From Angiostrongylus vasorum (taxonomy: Eukaryota > Nematoda > Chromadorea > Rhabditida > Metastrongylidae): a DNA stretch of 64,000 nt. Under the pieces are notes generated by a model, which saw nothing but the letters and a program-made list of their open reading frames with translations, had not been told where the DNA came from and made no database searches. Both the position numbers and the translations under genes were made by a program. Positions 9,900 through 22,119 of the stretch are shown here, in pieces. Positions within the stretch are counted from its first letter, which is position 1. Every line of letters begins with the position of its first letter. Location of the stretch: positions 1,738,501-1,802,500 of the forward strand of contig JADANN010000380.1 of the NCBI GenBank assembly GCA_018806985.1, written 5' to 3'.

Positions 9900-12800
9900 C
9901 TAACGCCAAAAAAAGCGCCGACACGGCAGCATTGAGTAGGACGAGTAGGGAGAGGCTGCTAAGATTTCAGGGCCATTTTAGGCTGCTTAAACCGCAAAGG
10001 ACTAAGGTGACAATCCGTAGCTACAATGCACGCACACCTGCGCCCAAGTCGTTGACAAAAGATTTGATTATGCAGGCAAGAAGGATAAAGTACGATGTCA
10101 TCGAAGTGGCTGAGATGAAAAGACGCCACCCACAACGCCATCTATGACCCCGGAAAAGAACTGCTCCCTCGAAACACACGACAACAGAGGAGTCGGCAGC
10201 GTCGGCGTTCTCGTTAACACGAGTTTGGCTATGAAAATCGATTCATTCGTAAAACTAACAATCCGAATAGGACGTTTACGATTGAAAAGATGTGGACCAG
10301 TGCCAGATTTGATAACGTTCGTCGTCTTCGCACCGATATTAAGTTATAAGGAAGGCGAAGTTGAAGCATTCTATGTGGACTTGATGGAGTTCTACAGAGA
10401 AGACCACACATTCTCCAAAGTCATCGTTGGACATTTTAACGCTCAGACTGGACCCCGAAGAACGTCTGAAGAGTGTCATATTGGGACCCACTGATTAGAA
10501 TGGAACGAGCAAAGTGAGCGGCTCTTTAAGTTTACCATGATGTAGACCGTTCGTGGCAAGTCGCAATTCCAGAAGCCCCCACTCTCAACGCTGGACGTGG
10601 GAGTCTCCCAATGGAGCGCACCATAACGAAATAGACCACATCATAGTAAACCTAAAATTTTTGCCTAACCGATGTCGCTGTTGTCCCAAAATTCTACACG
10701 GAATCAGACCACCGTCTCCTTCGTGCAAGATTCTATTTCTGGGGAAAAAGGAGACAAACCCGTTAAATTCAAGAACCGATATCTCAGAACCACCGCAAAC
10801 TGGGACTTATTCAATTCATTAGTCGGCTTTCCGGAATATGCCGTTGTCGATAACATCGACGAGGAATATGATCGGCTCATTGAACATCTTCACGTTAGAG
10901 CTATAAAAGGTGAGAGTTCGAAAGTCATCAAGAGATTTCTATCACCAGAAACACTCGAGCTGATAGTCAGCGTGGAATCTCGCGAGCTGCAGGCAACCGC
11001 GAACTAACGTCCGAATTTACAAAACAATGCAGAGAGGCGATAAAGAAGATCTTAAAGAGAGAAGAGCGACAGTAATGGTCGAAGCTGCAGACGCTTGGAA
11101 AACCATTCGCAAAGCCCACCGAAGCTTCGCCAATTACAAGACCAAGATGATTGAACTGCGATGCCCAGACAGAACAGTTACAGCGTCCAAAAAAGGCAAT
11201 GGAGAAAATCATTCACGAATACTACTCAGATCTCTTCGATAGCCACGTCCACCTTCCGTCATATGAAGTAAAAGACGATGGATATGCTGTATCACCGGTT
11301 CTTCCTTCCGAAATCGGACATGCTATTTCGTCCGTGAAAAATCGAACAGCACCAGATCCACATAGGATAAGATCTGAACACCTGAAGAGCCTTCCGCCCG
11401 TCCCCATGAATACACTGGCTTGCCTATTCACGTTACCTATCTGAATGCAAGGTCCCTACTCAATGGAAGACCAGCATAACCGTGCCATTGTTCAAGAAAG
11501 GTGACCTCCACGCTATCGGCAACTATCTCCCAATCTGCATAGTGTCTATCGTCTACTAACTTTACGCTCAAGTCATCGTAAACATGTTTGACAGCAAACT
11601 TGATGAAGACAGCCATGTGAGCAAGCAGGGTTTCGAAAAGGATGCAGCACGATAAACCACATCCACACGATAACAAGACTGAAATACTCACTGAAATATC
11701 ACGAGAGTACAAGAGACCGCTCTGTCTCACTTTCATCGATTTAAAGAAGGCCTTTGACTCAACTAGGATAGAAGCAGTCATGAAAACGCTTGCAAGTCAG
11801 GGAATCTTTCGTGAGCTGTGCAAAAATTTCATAGCCAAGACGTCACCATTTTACAAAGATATTAACATCGACGTCAAAAAGAGGGGTTAGGCAAGGCGGT
11901 AATATCTCGCCGACGTTATTCACATGTTTTTGAAATTGTTGAGTTCACACAAGGTTAATAAATATGTTTATTTCGGCTAACGTTTCGTCGGTTTCGTGTT
12001 CATCAGAGCCGATGATCCGAGTCGATGGTCCACAATTGTTCGTGTTCTCGCAGTGGCGTCTTCCGAAAATTATTTACCGCTACGGGCGAGAACGTCATGC
12101 GAACACTTAAATGATACAACATAGGAATGAAAATCGATGGCCGTCAATTACACCATCTTTGCTTTGCTGATAACATCGTTGTTATTACACCAAACATTAG
12201 CCAAGCAAAACGAATGCTTGCCGGCTTTGATGAAGCCTGTGGAAAGATTGGTCTTCGACTAATTCTCACAGAAACGATGTTCATGAGGAACGGATAGTTA
12301 TGTGTGCCTCATTCATGGTCAATGGAATTAGTATCTCCGATTGCTCCATTTACGTCTATCTAGGTTAGGAAATTAACATGATGAACGACTTAGCTCCAGA
12401 GTTGAGTAGGAGCAAGCGATCAGCTTGGAGACCCTTCAAGAGCATCGATAGTGTAGCGAAAAGAACAAAGAACACTCGAATTTGTGCATACCTTCTCAAG
12501 TCCACGATTCTTCGTACCTTAAAGCATGCATGAAAGACCTGGTAAGCAAGATGAAAGATTACTCAGCGTTATTGAACGTGCAGTCGGAAGAACGATGCTA
12601 GGGACATCCCGTATCACACATGTGTAGAGAGGGGATCCGAATGTCCGACTAACGGCAACGATCACTAACCAAAGACGTCGTTCTATATGCAAAACTGTCG
12701 AAGATTGGGTGTGCTGGACACGTAATGCTTATAAACGACAACCGATGGACAAGAGCCGTAAGTGGCCATTCTTTTCGAGATGTCAAACGTATTACAGCAA

Positions 12801-12940
12801 GACTACCGACCCAATTGTTAGATTTCTTCACGGAAATCCTATAACAGAGATATGGTGGTCAACGAGTCCTTAGAATGAGCAGTACCCACTGAGCCACTCT
12901 TACACGTAACAAGGAAAAATGGAAGTTTTACGATGACACA
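9900..12940 (+). mobile_element. RTE-type non-LTR retrotransposon, near full length but degenerate
   Basis: In order on the plus strand: an apurinic endonuclease region beginning near 10,009 (TIRSYNARTP, later VIVGHFNAQTGP where active enzymes have GDFNA, WTWESPNGAHHNEIDHI at about 10,592, and an SDHRLLRARF-like motif near 10,700); then reverse transcriptase (ISSVKNRTAPDPHRIRSEHL near 11,330, VPLFKKGDLHAIGNY near 11,490, FIDLKKAFDS near 11,735, GVRQGGNISPTLFT near 11,890, LCFADNIVVITPN at about 12,160, where the catalytic FADD is FADN); then the RTE tail RWTRAVSGHSFRDVKR. Many frameshifts and stops separate these, so it is dead. A foreign piece of about 180 bp interrupts it near 11,940-12,120. 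Confidence 0.85.
11940..12120 (-). mobile_element. Small insertion inside the RTE, with a Penelope-tail-like motif
   Basis: The retrotransposon frame breaks between the ISPTLFT block and the MKIDGRQL block. The intervening bases contain, on the minus strand, CTCTGATGAACACG and then ACCGACGAAACGTTAGCC (11,975-12,008). This resembles the CTGANGA...GAAACGTCAGC block found in Penelope tails elsewhere in the window. It contains no protein. Origin as a non-autonomous Penelope-related or other tail-bearing element is inferred. Confidence 0.45.
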
Positions 12941-13069
12941 GGTGATATTTGTTCATCATGTTGTTTCAACTGCATGGAAACATCGACTCTTTGTCAGCGT
13001 CGAATAGTTCGCACCAGACCATTTCGAGAAGGAACATTTTCCTTCCCATTCACAGAAGCTGTTGGCTGC

Positions 13070-13275
13070 TTGTAGCGGAGAACGCGCTCTAGTAAAGCCG
13101 TCGCGGAATCCCAAGGAAAATCATCTCGACCATCATCCGACGATTTGTAAAGGAAACAAAGTGCTCAGATGGCAGCCTAACCCACTCACAAAACCGGATA
13201 CCCTTGCGAGTGATTGATGAGAGGAAACGAATCGAATGCGAGTGCTGAGACAGCTGCAACATGTGAAGTTCGACA
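13070..13275 (+). repeat. Family-B SINE-like fragment
   Basis: The stretch carries the family-B 3' half in order: GCGGAATCCCAAGG, a CAACATTCTACGACA-like block, CCTAACCCACTCACAAAA, then GAGGAAACGAATCGAATGCGAGTGCTG. It has lost the promoter-like head. It follows directly after the RTE remnant. Confidence 0.45.
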
Positions 13276-13297
13276 GATAGATAAACTATCACAATGT

Positions 13298-13560
13298 TAA
13301 CTTCTTATTTACTGCCTATTACCACTCTTCATGGCAGGGTATTATGTGTGATATTACCACAGTGGTGCTGAGATATTTGCAAAGCTACGGGGCCGTAGGT
13401 GTCTGCCGTGGGGAACGAACGCGCTTTTACCCTTTCCGGGGGTTAACGTGTTCACCACCACACCATGTGGGTCCTTCGTTTCGCCTGTCTCCCAGCGAGA
13501 AACCTGTGGTCTAGAGTTTTGAGAGTTTTGCAGATATCTCAGCACCATTATAGTTATATA
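13298..13560. repeat. MITE end fused to family-C tRNA-like repeat
   Basis: It starts with the same end as the 1,528 element (TTATTTACTGCCTATT and then CATGGCAGGGTAT), continues with GCTGAGATATTTGCAAAGCT and then the family-C core GTGGGGAACGAACGCGC to CACCACACCATG. The right side repeats GCAGATATCTCAGCACCATTATAGTTATATA, an inverted echo of the left side. The pattern fits a deletion derivative of a TIR element that contains the family-C core. Confidence 0.6.
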
Positions 13561-16290
13561 GACTGTCACACTTTCGAAAAATAATTTAACTCTTCCATGT
13601 AGTGAAGGAGCTTCTGGTATTGGAGCCATAGTCATTTCAGAAAAGTTTTTATACAAAATTTCACCATTTTTAACATTTATCGAATTCACAGCTTTGTTCT
13701 CTAAATCTTACCAAATCGTAGTGGAATCAAGTAAACAACAAAGTGAAAGAACTTTCAGTAACTGACCCGATGAACTCATAGACGTTTGAAAGGAATGACA
13801 CGCCAACTAGCACAAATACGACAATCACCGCAACGACCCAAGGCAACACTGAACATAATGGAAAAAAGTAGAAGTGAGTTTTGTGCAGCGAGCAGGCAAG
13901 AACAGAGTGCCATAAATACTCTAAGAAAAAAGTTTCTATTTGTTGCTATTATTTACCGACAAACGACAAAATATTCTAAATTTAGGGACATATTAAATAA
14001 AGACCAGTCGTCAACCTAAACCTTTTCAACTCGCTTTATAAATGGACGGATTTTTTCTACGTATTCTGAATTTTACAATGTCCCTAAACATTTTTAATTG
14101 GAACCGAAGACGTCTTAGAAAGCTGAATTGCAAAGACGTTTGACTACTTACGAGTTTGAATGACTTTCAGAATAACAATATCATCGACAAATAACCCTTG
14201 AAGTACGACGTTCAAGGAATAAAGGACAGTGCGTTAGGGCGTTGATCAGTTCTTGAGAGGTGCGCCTTGCATCGGACTTCGTTCACATTACTGTAGAGTT
14301 TACTGAACGCCTGTTGACCTACGCAGAGACTTGTGATGACGTACTAATGTGTTAAGTCAGTGGTGCTATCCACCCAGATAAGTCTGCCACGAATTTGCCC
14401 ACCCTCCAGGGATCTTGTCAGCTCTGAGTGAACTTTAAACTGAGTGAACCAAAAATTGCTCGTGTATAAGGCCACCTCCTACTGCGTTACACGCGTACAA
14501 CATTTAATCATATAAGGAGTTCACCAGACAGCTACTCACTATTCTATGTGTTACTCCAAATCGCCAAAATCGAAACAATACAATGTAAAGAAAGAAGGAG
14601 AAGAGAATAAAAGGTCAGCAACAGACTGCTTCGTAGCGTTGAATACGTTTCCATTTCTCTGTGGCTATGCCTGTATGTAACTGGATTCCCCACCAGATAA
14701 TTACGAACTCGTATTCGATATGTAAGAATGTCGTTACAAGTTCGGAACTGCAACTTAGCAACCGTTGACCTCAAATTGCTTCCACTACTGAATCAAGAAT
14801 TAACAACCATGTAACGATTCAACTAGTAGGCTCTACAGTACAAAAAGTGTAATGTCGTAAAATGATTTTGCTTAGCTGGAACTAAACGGACTCCACTGCT
14901 TTCAGCACAGAGTGTTTGGGTAGCACTAGCTGCGGAAGCGTTAAGCAATTCAAGTTAGGAAAGGAGGAGATGGAAAGTGCAAATTCACTGTAATTTAGTT
15001 AGCGAAATACCTCCACTGCCCCTTTAGGGAAAATGCGAAACCTAGCTTTTAGTCGCATTGGAAACAAAACGGCTTTCTCACAAACTGACCACTATCTGTG
15101 GGTCTTCCACTAAATATTCCAGGTGGAAACCTACCGTACAAAGTCCACGTGAGTGGTTAATAGATCTGCCTCTCACAAATCACTTTAAAATATCGATCTG
15201 AAATATTATATGATATCATGAGTGGTAATGAGACATTCCTCCTTGCTGTTCCTTTCTGGATTCTCGGAATTTATTTATCCAGAGTTCGAGGGTTTTGCGA
15301 GCTGAAATTTTCAATTCCTGTGGGAGAATGGTGGCTTATACCTCAAAAATATTTCCCGTTATCTCTCTGTGTGCTATGCGCGCTTAGTGGGATGTTTTGA
15401 GTTTGCACTTAAAGCATAGGTATTCTTTTATACGGACACATCGCGGTCTACCCGTTTCGTCAACTTATTCGTCTCAGCATACTTTACAAGAGATGAGGTA
15501 CAGCGTACCGGAACTCATGCAGTCACCGTCTCTAGCGTTAGGGTGAATCGTACCGTTTTGTGCATGTGCTGTTCTTATGGAAAAAGCCAGCGAACTGTTA
15601 ATCAATGCCGTGGTTAATAGAAAGTCGGTTTTGAGTTTCCATTCGTGAATTATTTCAAAATCTAATAAGAAGTACTACATGCACTGCTCCCCTTGAGTAA
15701 TTAGATCAAGTTCGCGCTCTCAGTACAGTTTGTATTTGACTGGTAACTTACTAATTTGACAAAAATATCTTTTTTTGAAGTCTCAAAAAGCCCTTCTGTG
15801 GATGGCCCAAGTCGTCACCATTTGCATACTACTTGCTATATTACTACAGAGTTATGGTGTATCCCCACTGGTTTTCTGCATCTGAGCTTTTGAGCTTGTC
15901 GAACTCTTCTTAATTTGACAAAGCATAAAGTGAATATGCGGCGGCCACTGCAGTCTGACACTCTGAAACACCTCTCGGCTGCTACAAAGTCGTAAGCTAC
16001 TTTAGTCTAAGCATCTACAGAACTCTAAATTAACGGAGCACGGTTTGATTGTGTTGTTTTATGTCGAACTGCAATAAAAAACAGGAGTTTATCAGACAGA
16101 CAGGAATTCAAATTTTCCATCTGAAAGCTCGAAGGATGTTCACAGATTCGGAAGATGATATGAAGGGAAAAGATGTGTAAAGAAAGGAAAAGTTAGCGCT
16201 TCTTGAAGCCACCGATCAACTGACGGATCCAAAAGCGAGCACTTATTTCTGATGAAAAAGACTCATAGGCCGACAAACAAAACAACGTCA
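13560..16290. other. Long stretch without a supported gene
   Basis: All frames are below 80 codons and none has protein-like content or paired splice sites that I can support. I also find none of the window's repeat families here. It is likely intergenic or intronic DNA. The next weak frames start near 16,297. Confidence 0.35.
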
Positions 16291-17469
16291 GTAACTTTAC
16301 GCACCGCTCACAGTGTGCATACATGGTGTTTTTCTGAAATCTATCTGAAATACACAACATGGAGGACAACTATGCAGACCAGATAAGAAGTTATACTTCG
16401 AGATCAACGAGGCATTGATAGACCGCTCGGGTAAAGAGAGCAGCCGATGGCAAATGGACAGAGGAACAGTTGGATGGACGACAAGCGGATTCAAGCCAGC
16501 TCCACGAAGATCATTTTCATGATGGGTGCACGTGTTTATAGCTAACATATAGCGGTTGCTTTTCCATATTCGACAGTTTCGAAATGACGGAACTCGCAAA
16601 GATTCTCATACTCGATACAGTCCATCACCATCGACAACAGTCAGCGGCAAAACAAGTGGGAGATCTGCTAACGCCTATTCGCGAAGACTTACCGAAGGTG
16701 TGACCCAGCTGAGAGCAAACATATTCCAGCACATAACTTATCAAATTTTTTCGTAGCCTTCTTTTCCCTAGTAAGAGAACTGCATATGAGACACGTGACA
16801 TCACCAACAAAACCTGGTAAAATTGTTTTCGTTGACAGTTTGTTGAAGTTGTGGGCCAAAAACCTGCCAGTTCTCAAGAGTTCGCACAAAGTTGTTTTGC
16901 GAAAGTTTTCAAAGACTCATATAAAGGACAAAATTCTTCTGTATAACCTATCAGTTTCATGTTACTGAAGTCCTTATAATGTGGTTTTCGGCTTCATACA
17001 ATAAACACAATTTTAAGACCTTAACGAAGACAAAACTTCTCAGAACTTTGTAAGAATTCGCTAAGGACACACATGAAACCTAGTTGAATTGTTCAGTACT
17101 AGAATCTACAAAATAATAAGGCTTAAGAGTTTTCCTAATTTCATAGAAATGTAAAATATTAGATCATTTGGTTAGGAATTCTGCTGCTGAAATTGATGAC
17201 GACTCAATGGTTGAAAGCAAACCGACTCACTTGATCAAATGCACGAAATACAGACCGACTATTAATTGATAAGATCACTTACGGCGATCCGCACCGTATA
17301 CGTTTTTCGAGTATGCGATAAGAAAACAGCTGGAAAGTGTTGGTAAACAGTGGAGAAACGGAAGAAGTAACAAGTTAAAAGAAGAAAAGAGCTGATAAAT
17401 GACTTGATGTAAATGGAAAGAGATAGGAAGATGAGAGAGACGACTCTGAAAACTTAGACAACAAGAGAA

Positions 17470-18250
17470 AAAATGAGCCTTTAACTAGAGGAATCGGTGG
17501 CGATAGTTGAAATACCAGCCGATTCTCTTTGTCGTCAGTTTGTTCGTAACCGCTTTTATGAGCGTCTATTCGAAACCCAAAGTTGCGTAATTTGCTCTAA
17601 CGGCAAGGACGGTGACTGCATGAGTTCAGGTACGACACACCTGATCACCTGATACATTGTAGTACTTGCGGAGATGAATATATTGGCGAAACGGGCAGAC
17701 CTTTATGTGTCCGTATAAAGGAACACCTAGATGGCAGACAAAGGGAAGACTAAGTACCCCACTAGAGCTGCACAGGATACAAAAGCAGCGGAGACGATTT
17801 TGATATAAAAGTCAATATCCTTGCACGGGATCCTAAAACACCAACATGCAAACTTCTAAAGGCTTTCTGGATAAATATCAGGAACCCTAGAACGAATCCA
17901 GGAGCAGGGAGGAATGCCCGGAGATCACACGTGATCTGGCCCCCATGCCTCCGCATCGACTTTAGATGTCGGGTGGTGCATTCATCGACCATATGTGACT
18001 CTGAGCAGTTGTTCTTCCTCAGTGCAAGGCACGTAGTAAACGGTGGGTTTTTTTCGAGAAGCTGTTGATCGTGTGGTTGCGATTTATATTTTCATCTTTC
18101 TGTATGTGTTATTGGAGCGTTTGACATAGTACACTGCCTGTCAATATACCCCTGCCAAGCCGTGAAGAAGGTGATATTGCCGAGACTTCAACTTTAACGG
18201 AATGAAGAATAAAAGTAACACCTCGTATTTGCTCAACAAGAATATCGAGA
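17470..18250 (+). mobile_element. Penelope-like element fragment with GIY-YIG endonuclease, degenerate
   Basis: Plus-strand remnants match the 39.2-kb copy: the linker VRNRFYERLFET-like segment near 17,545, a C..C pair, then [20 protein letters not shown] at about 17,665-17,725, and KVNILARDPKTPTCKLLKAF near 17,805-17,865. One frameshift or stop separates the GIY part from the YIG part (near 17,640). The reverse transcriptase is missing (5' truncation). The tail continues to the conserved GTGAAGAAGGTGATATTGCC block at 18,161-18,180 and the CTCGTATTTGCTCAAC end. Confidence 0.85.
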
Positions 18251-18285
18251 ACTATTTGAGCATATGGGATCACAATTTTCAAAAA

Positions 18286-18535
18286 CAAAAATTGTAATTA
18301 TAACTACAGCCTCAGCAAGTGGGTTCGTTGCCGATTTGGGCTCCCCAGATCAATCCAGCTGATGGGTGATTGCAGATGGCAGAGATCGATAGAACTAGCT
18401 GAGAGACAGGCGAAACGAAGGAGCCGCATGGTGTAGTGGTGGACGCGTTACTCCGGGGAAAGGACAATAGCGCGTTTGTTCCCCACCGCAGACACCTGCA
18501 GTCCGGAGTTTTGCAAATATCTCAGCATCATTGAA
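18286..18535 (+). repeat. Family-C tRNA-like repeat
   Basis: This is the plus-orientation copy: TTGTAATTATAACTACAGCC, a 120-base leader, then a tRNA-like core with A-box-like CATGGTGTAGTGGTGGACGC and B-box-like GCGCGTTTGTTCCCC, ending GCAAATATCTCAGCATCATTGAAG. It runs directly into a truncated family-A SINE. The tRNA-like core is internal, which is unusual for a simple SINE. Confidence 0.65.
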
Positions 18536-18542
18536 GATATGA

Positions 18543-18785
18543 GATCGATCCCCGCGCTGCAGGCTTACCAATCCCTCCATTCCTTCGGGGTCGGCAAATC
18601 GGTACCAGACTTTTATTGGAGGATCGCAGCACTGGCTCGATAATCGGTAGGCTATTGCGAGTCATAGTAAAAAGGCAAATGTGCGTTCAATCACCTTTAG
18701 CGATGCCTAATGAAGTTGAATACATGGCGAATCAATCAGGGATATATGAATGCAGAAAGCTTTATCCTTTTTATCCTCTATTGTT
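18543..18785 (+). repeat. Family-A SINE lacking its A-box head
   Basis: It starts at the B-box (GAGATCGATCCCCGCGC) and continues through the full family-A body to TTTATCCTTTTTATCC. The A box half is missing exactly where the family-C repeat ends, so the two were joined by recombination or by insertion of one into the other. Confidence 0.75.
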
Positions 18786-18901
18786 TTTTATTAAATATGC
18801 GTGATCTGCAAGAAAAGAAAAAAGACTAAGCAACTGAGAAAAACTTCAGTAATTCAGAATGGAATTCAATTTCATCTTGCGTCGCTGGGTAGGTTATTGA
18901 C

Positions 18902-20587
18902 TTAGAATGGTAAATCTGTGTTCTCCGGTGTCCAGTTACATTGCAGACCCCGTAATTCCGCTAGATTTACGCTAGGTGGAAAGGAGTTTGGAAGTTTTAT
19001 CGATGGGTCCCCATCCAACCAGAGGTGTACTGAAATCACCACTGGTTTGCTATTTGTGGCTCCGAGGCAGGATTCATTCCTGGTACTTATGTTCACTGCA
19101 TTTTCCAGTTCATCATCGACTGCTAACTCCGGAAAGTTTAAGTTACGGCTGCAATGAGCTGAAATATCTATCAAGCTTACATTATCCAGATTGAAGCTAT
19201 GCAAAAGTCTCTGCTGCTTCATATGTGTTTAGTGTTTAAAAGAAATTTGTTTAATTGATAGATGCACCTTATAAACACATATCGTTCGAGCTACGCAGCT
19301 GTTTCGAGTGAAAGTGGTCGACCTGCACTGCCTCTGTGCAGGTCTTCTTAAGAGGTGTATATTGCTGTACAGAAATTTTTTTTACTGTAACTCTATGCTC
19401 AGTTGACAGATTTCCAGCAGGGATGTTATATCAGGGCTGGCACCTATAAAGCTGTTTTCCTCACTTAATAGTTTAATTTTTAATGATTTACAAAGAGCTA
19501 TTCTCGGAAGAATTCATTTTGCGACGACAAAATATTGCAATTGAAGGAAGTATAAAGCATAGGAACTGTGGCCGGTAGAAGAAGTGCAAGAACGTCCCTC
19601 TTTGAACTTGAAATTCCACACTTCGGGAGACTTTTCGCTATCACAAGATGATAACCCATTGACGAAACTTCTCTGATGTGGCTTGCTATTCGCAGAATAT
19701 GTACTCATCCAATGGGATTGAACACAGTTTGACATTAGAAACGGTCATCAAGTTTTACTACAGTTTTAAGCGTTGTGATCAAGATCGTTTATTTCAGAAT
19801 TAGTAATTTGCAATTCGGACACAAATGCTAAACACACATTGGTACAAGCTCACTCAAATTTTCAATATTACACAGTTTTGACGATTTAAGAAGGAGTGGG
19901 ACGGTACCATGATGAATTGTACACACCGTAATAACGTTCTTCTTATCCTTAAACTTCGGCATCATTATACCGCTCCGATTCTGTTAGGGCATCCTCCATC
20001 CTCTACTCACCTTCCGTCGGATGACTTGCTTAGGAAGTCCATTCCTGTCTTCGTACAGCTGTCGATAATGTAGGTGCATTCCACAATAAGCCCACAGCGA
20101 AGAGAAGATTTGTGTACTAGCTATAGGTGTAGAGATGATTCACGTAGCAAGGCACATGTGAACTTTCTACGTTACGCACCACTTCATAAGTAATAGAAGG
20201 ATGGATACCACTATAAACCAAAAAATCTGTAGATCTAGCCATTTCACAAGCACTATCAATAATTTCGGTCCGCACTTGTGCCCATTATGTGAAATATCGT
20301 GGTAGAAGCGAATTCTACTTATAAACTGGCACGAGATGACTGGCCAAATAACTAAAAACTTCAAAAATTCCAATCCCGCACATCGAAGCAAAACTTGTGG
20401 ATACACAACAGATTATATTGCGAGGATCTCCATCTTTGATTTCGTAAACAATTTTCTCCTCAATTTGATTCACTTTCATCAGCCTCTCCGACAGAAAACA
20501 GGAGGCTCCACTCTCTCCCACATTACAATTTTTTACCGAGAAATTTGTAGAGGCTGAAGTTGCAGTCGTGGTCAGATGACGACTCAA
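18902..20587 (-). CDS. Possible minus-strand gene, exon-like frames, unknown
   Basis: Three minus-strand frames look more protein-like than their neighbours: 20,587-20,315 (90 codons; a Cys-containing part with NCNVGESGASCFLSERLMK and EKIVYEIKDGDPRNIICC), 19,735-19,514 (NCVQSHWMSTYSANSKPHQR) and 19,222-18,902 (106 codons, HCSRNLNFPELAVDDELENA, with an NXS/T sequon). A hydrophobic stretch that could be a membrane segment lies at about 20,240-20,170. A small membrane or secreted protein is possible. Splice sites were not resolved and no family is recognised. The plus-strand frames over 18,918-19,194 are alternatives. Confidence 0.3.
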
Positions 20588-21264
20588 AACCGTAATACTA
20601 ACTTCTTGGTCAGCAAAAATAGTCTAAAGCGGTATGGAAGAAGCCTAATTACAAGCAGGGAAGACCATTGCACTAAAAATAGTGGCAGACAAAAAAGATC
20701 GAGTGGAGTAAGAGAAAGAAACCGACGGAGAAAGCGTAGAATAACGATAACCTCACATATGGGCACCTTATGTACACGGGTTTTCTAGAATATTCCTCAA
20801 GAATGACAAATTAACTAGCCAGATTTCTCCGATAAAAATCAGGAAATCCTACAAATTCATTGATATTTATTGACATTGCAGAAATTTAAGGTTAATTATT
20901 AAAACGAGCCCGAAAGCAGTTACACCATTCAACAAGCATATCACGGCTCGTAACGAACTTTATAAAGTGAAGTAAAACAATCAAAATCCATAGGACATCA
21001 CAAGTAGTGGAAGGGCGGGGGGAGGGCCACAGGTGCAGCTGTTTCTACTCGCAAAAGTTAAAAAAATGCTTCCTTTCAAAATTTGAAATTCCAACGAACT
21101 TAAGCAGCGACAGAGAAAAATCTCTCCTATAAGATGCTGAGCTGCCGACTTTGCATGTCGTAGTGGTCATAAATTATCGGAAATTATGAGACAACCGGCA
21201 TCGCCATTTAACTAGGGCACGAAAAAATGTTTTTTTTTATCAAGAACTTATTACATTAGCGATA

Positions 21265-21606
21265 GGGGGATAGCGCAATAGTAGTGATGTCCGTCATCAC
21301 GAGCACGGTGCTGCTAGTATTATTCCGCTCTAGACCAGCCAAGCCTCTCTTCCCTCCCGGATCGGAAATTGGTACCAGACTTGTCTGGGAAAACATCACT
21401 CTCTGCAATCCAATTGGGAATACTCCAGCACGGCAATCTCAGGACTCCAGGGAGAATTACTCGACCAGCATTCTACGACACTCAAGATGAAATGAAAATC
21501 CTCAAGCAGCAACCGAAGCCACACGTAAAAGTTTGAAGTCCTTTGTGGATGACGGTTGGGAGGAAACTAATCGAATGTGAGAAGTGCTGGGATCCGCACG
21601 GTAGAC
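21265..21606 (+). repeat. Family-B SINE-like repeat, best copy
   Basis: The head GATAGCGCAATAGTAGTGATG resembles an A box and the body carries GGTACCAGACTTGTCTGGGA (a block shared with family A), GGGAATACTCCAGCACGGC, CTCAGGACTCCAGGGAGAA, CAGCATTCTACGACA, CTCAAGCAGCAACCGAAGCC, and a GATGACGGTTGGGAGGAAAC...GTGCTGGGATCCGCAC end. This is the reference copy for the family in this window. Confidence 0.7.
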
Positions 21607-21865
21607 ATCAAATAAAGTTAAAAAAGATTAACTACATTTCCAACTGTTAGAACTGCCTTTTAAACAGTCGGTTGCAAAGAACATCTAGCTATATTCAAAA
21701 TAATTTGTAAAACACCTCCTGTCGTTTTAAATTGCAGACATGTCTGACCCTTTTCGCAGCCTCTGCGAAATCACCCATTGATCGCCTGTGAGTTAAAGGA
21801 TGAGTGCGGCTTGTAGTCCTTTCCGTGTTTTTGTACAGTTCTTTCTCCAAATTCGTTTACTAAGG

Positions 21866-22113
21866 GGTAGGCAGCACTGTAGTAGTGATGCCGATGATCA
21901 TGAGCACGGTTCTGGTTCGACCTCGCTCTAGACTCATAATGCGTCGAGGGAAAAACGACTCAACGGGCATACAAAGACATTCATAGGTAAGGCAGCAATC
22001 CTCAACAGGAACCGAACCCACTCATAAAATGTTCATTTAAGTATGTGGATAATGGATTCGAGGCAACAAATGGAATGCTGCAAGAAGTGCTGGAAACTGT
22101 ACAGTAGATGTGA
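21866..22113 (+). repeat. Family-B SINE-like repeat, internal deletion
   Basis: It has the head GGCAGCACTGTAGTAGTGATG and a B-box-like GGTTCGACCTC, then skips to the 3' part (CATACAAAGACATTCA, CCTCAACAGGAACCGAACCC, GTGGATAATGGATTCGAGG, AAGTGCTGGAAACTGTACAG). About 100 bases of the middle are missing compared with the 21,265 copy. Confidence 0.6.
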
Positions 22114-22119
22114 AGAAGG

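Noticed and set aside
20315..20587. Reading the minus-strand Cys-containing frame as an activin-type receptor ectodomain
   Set aside because: There is a passing resemblance in cysteine content, but the spacing and terminal CN motif are not convincing and splice sites are unresolved.
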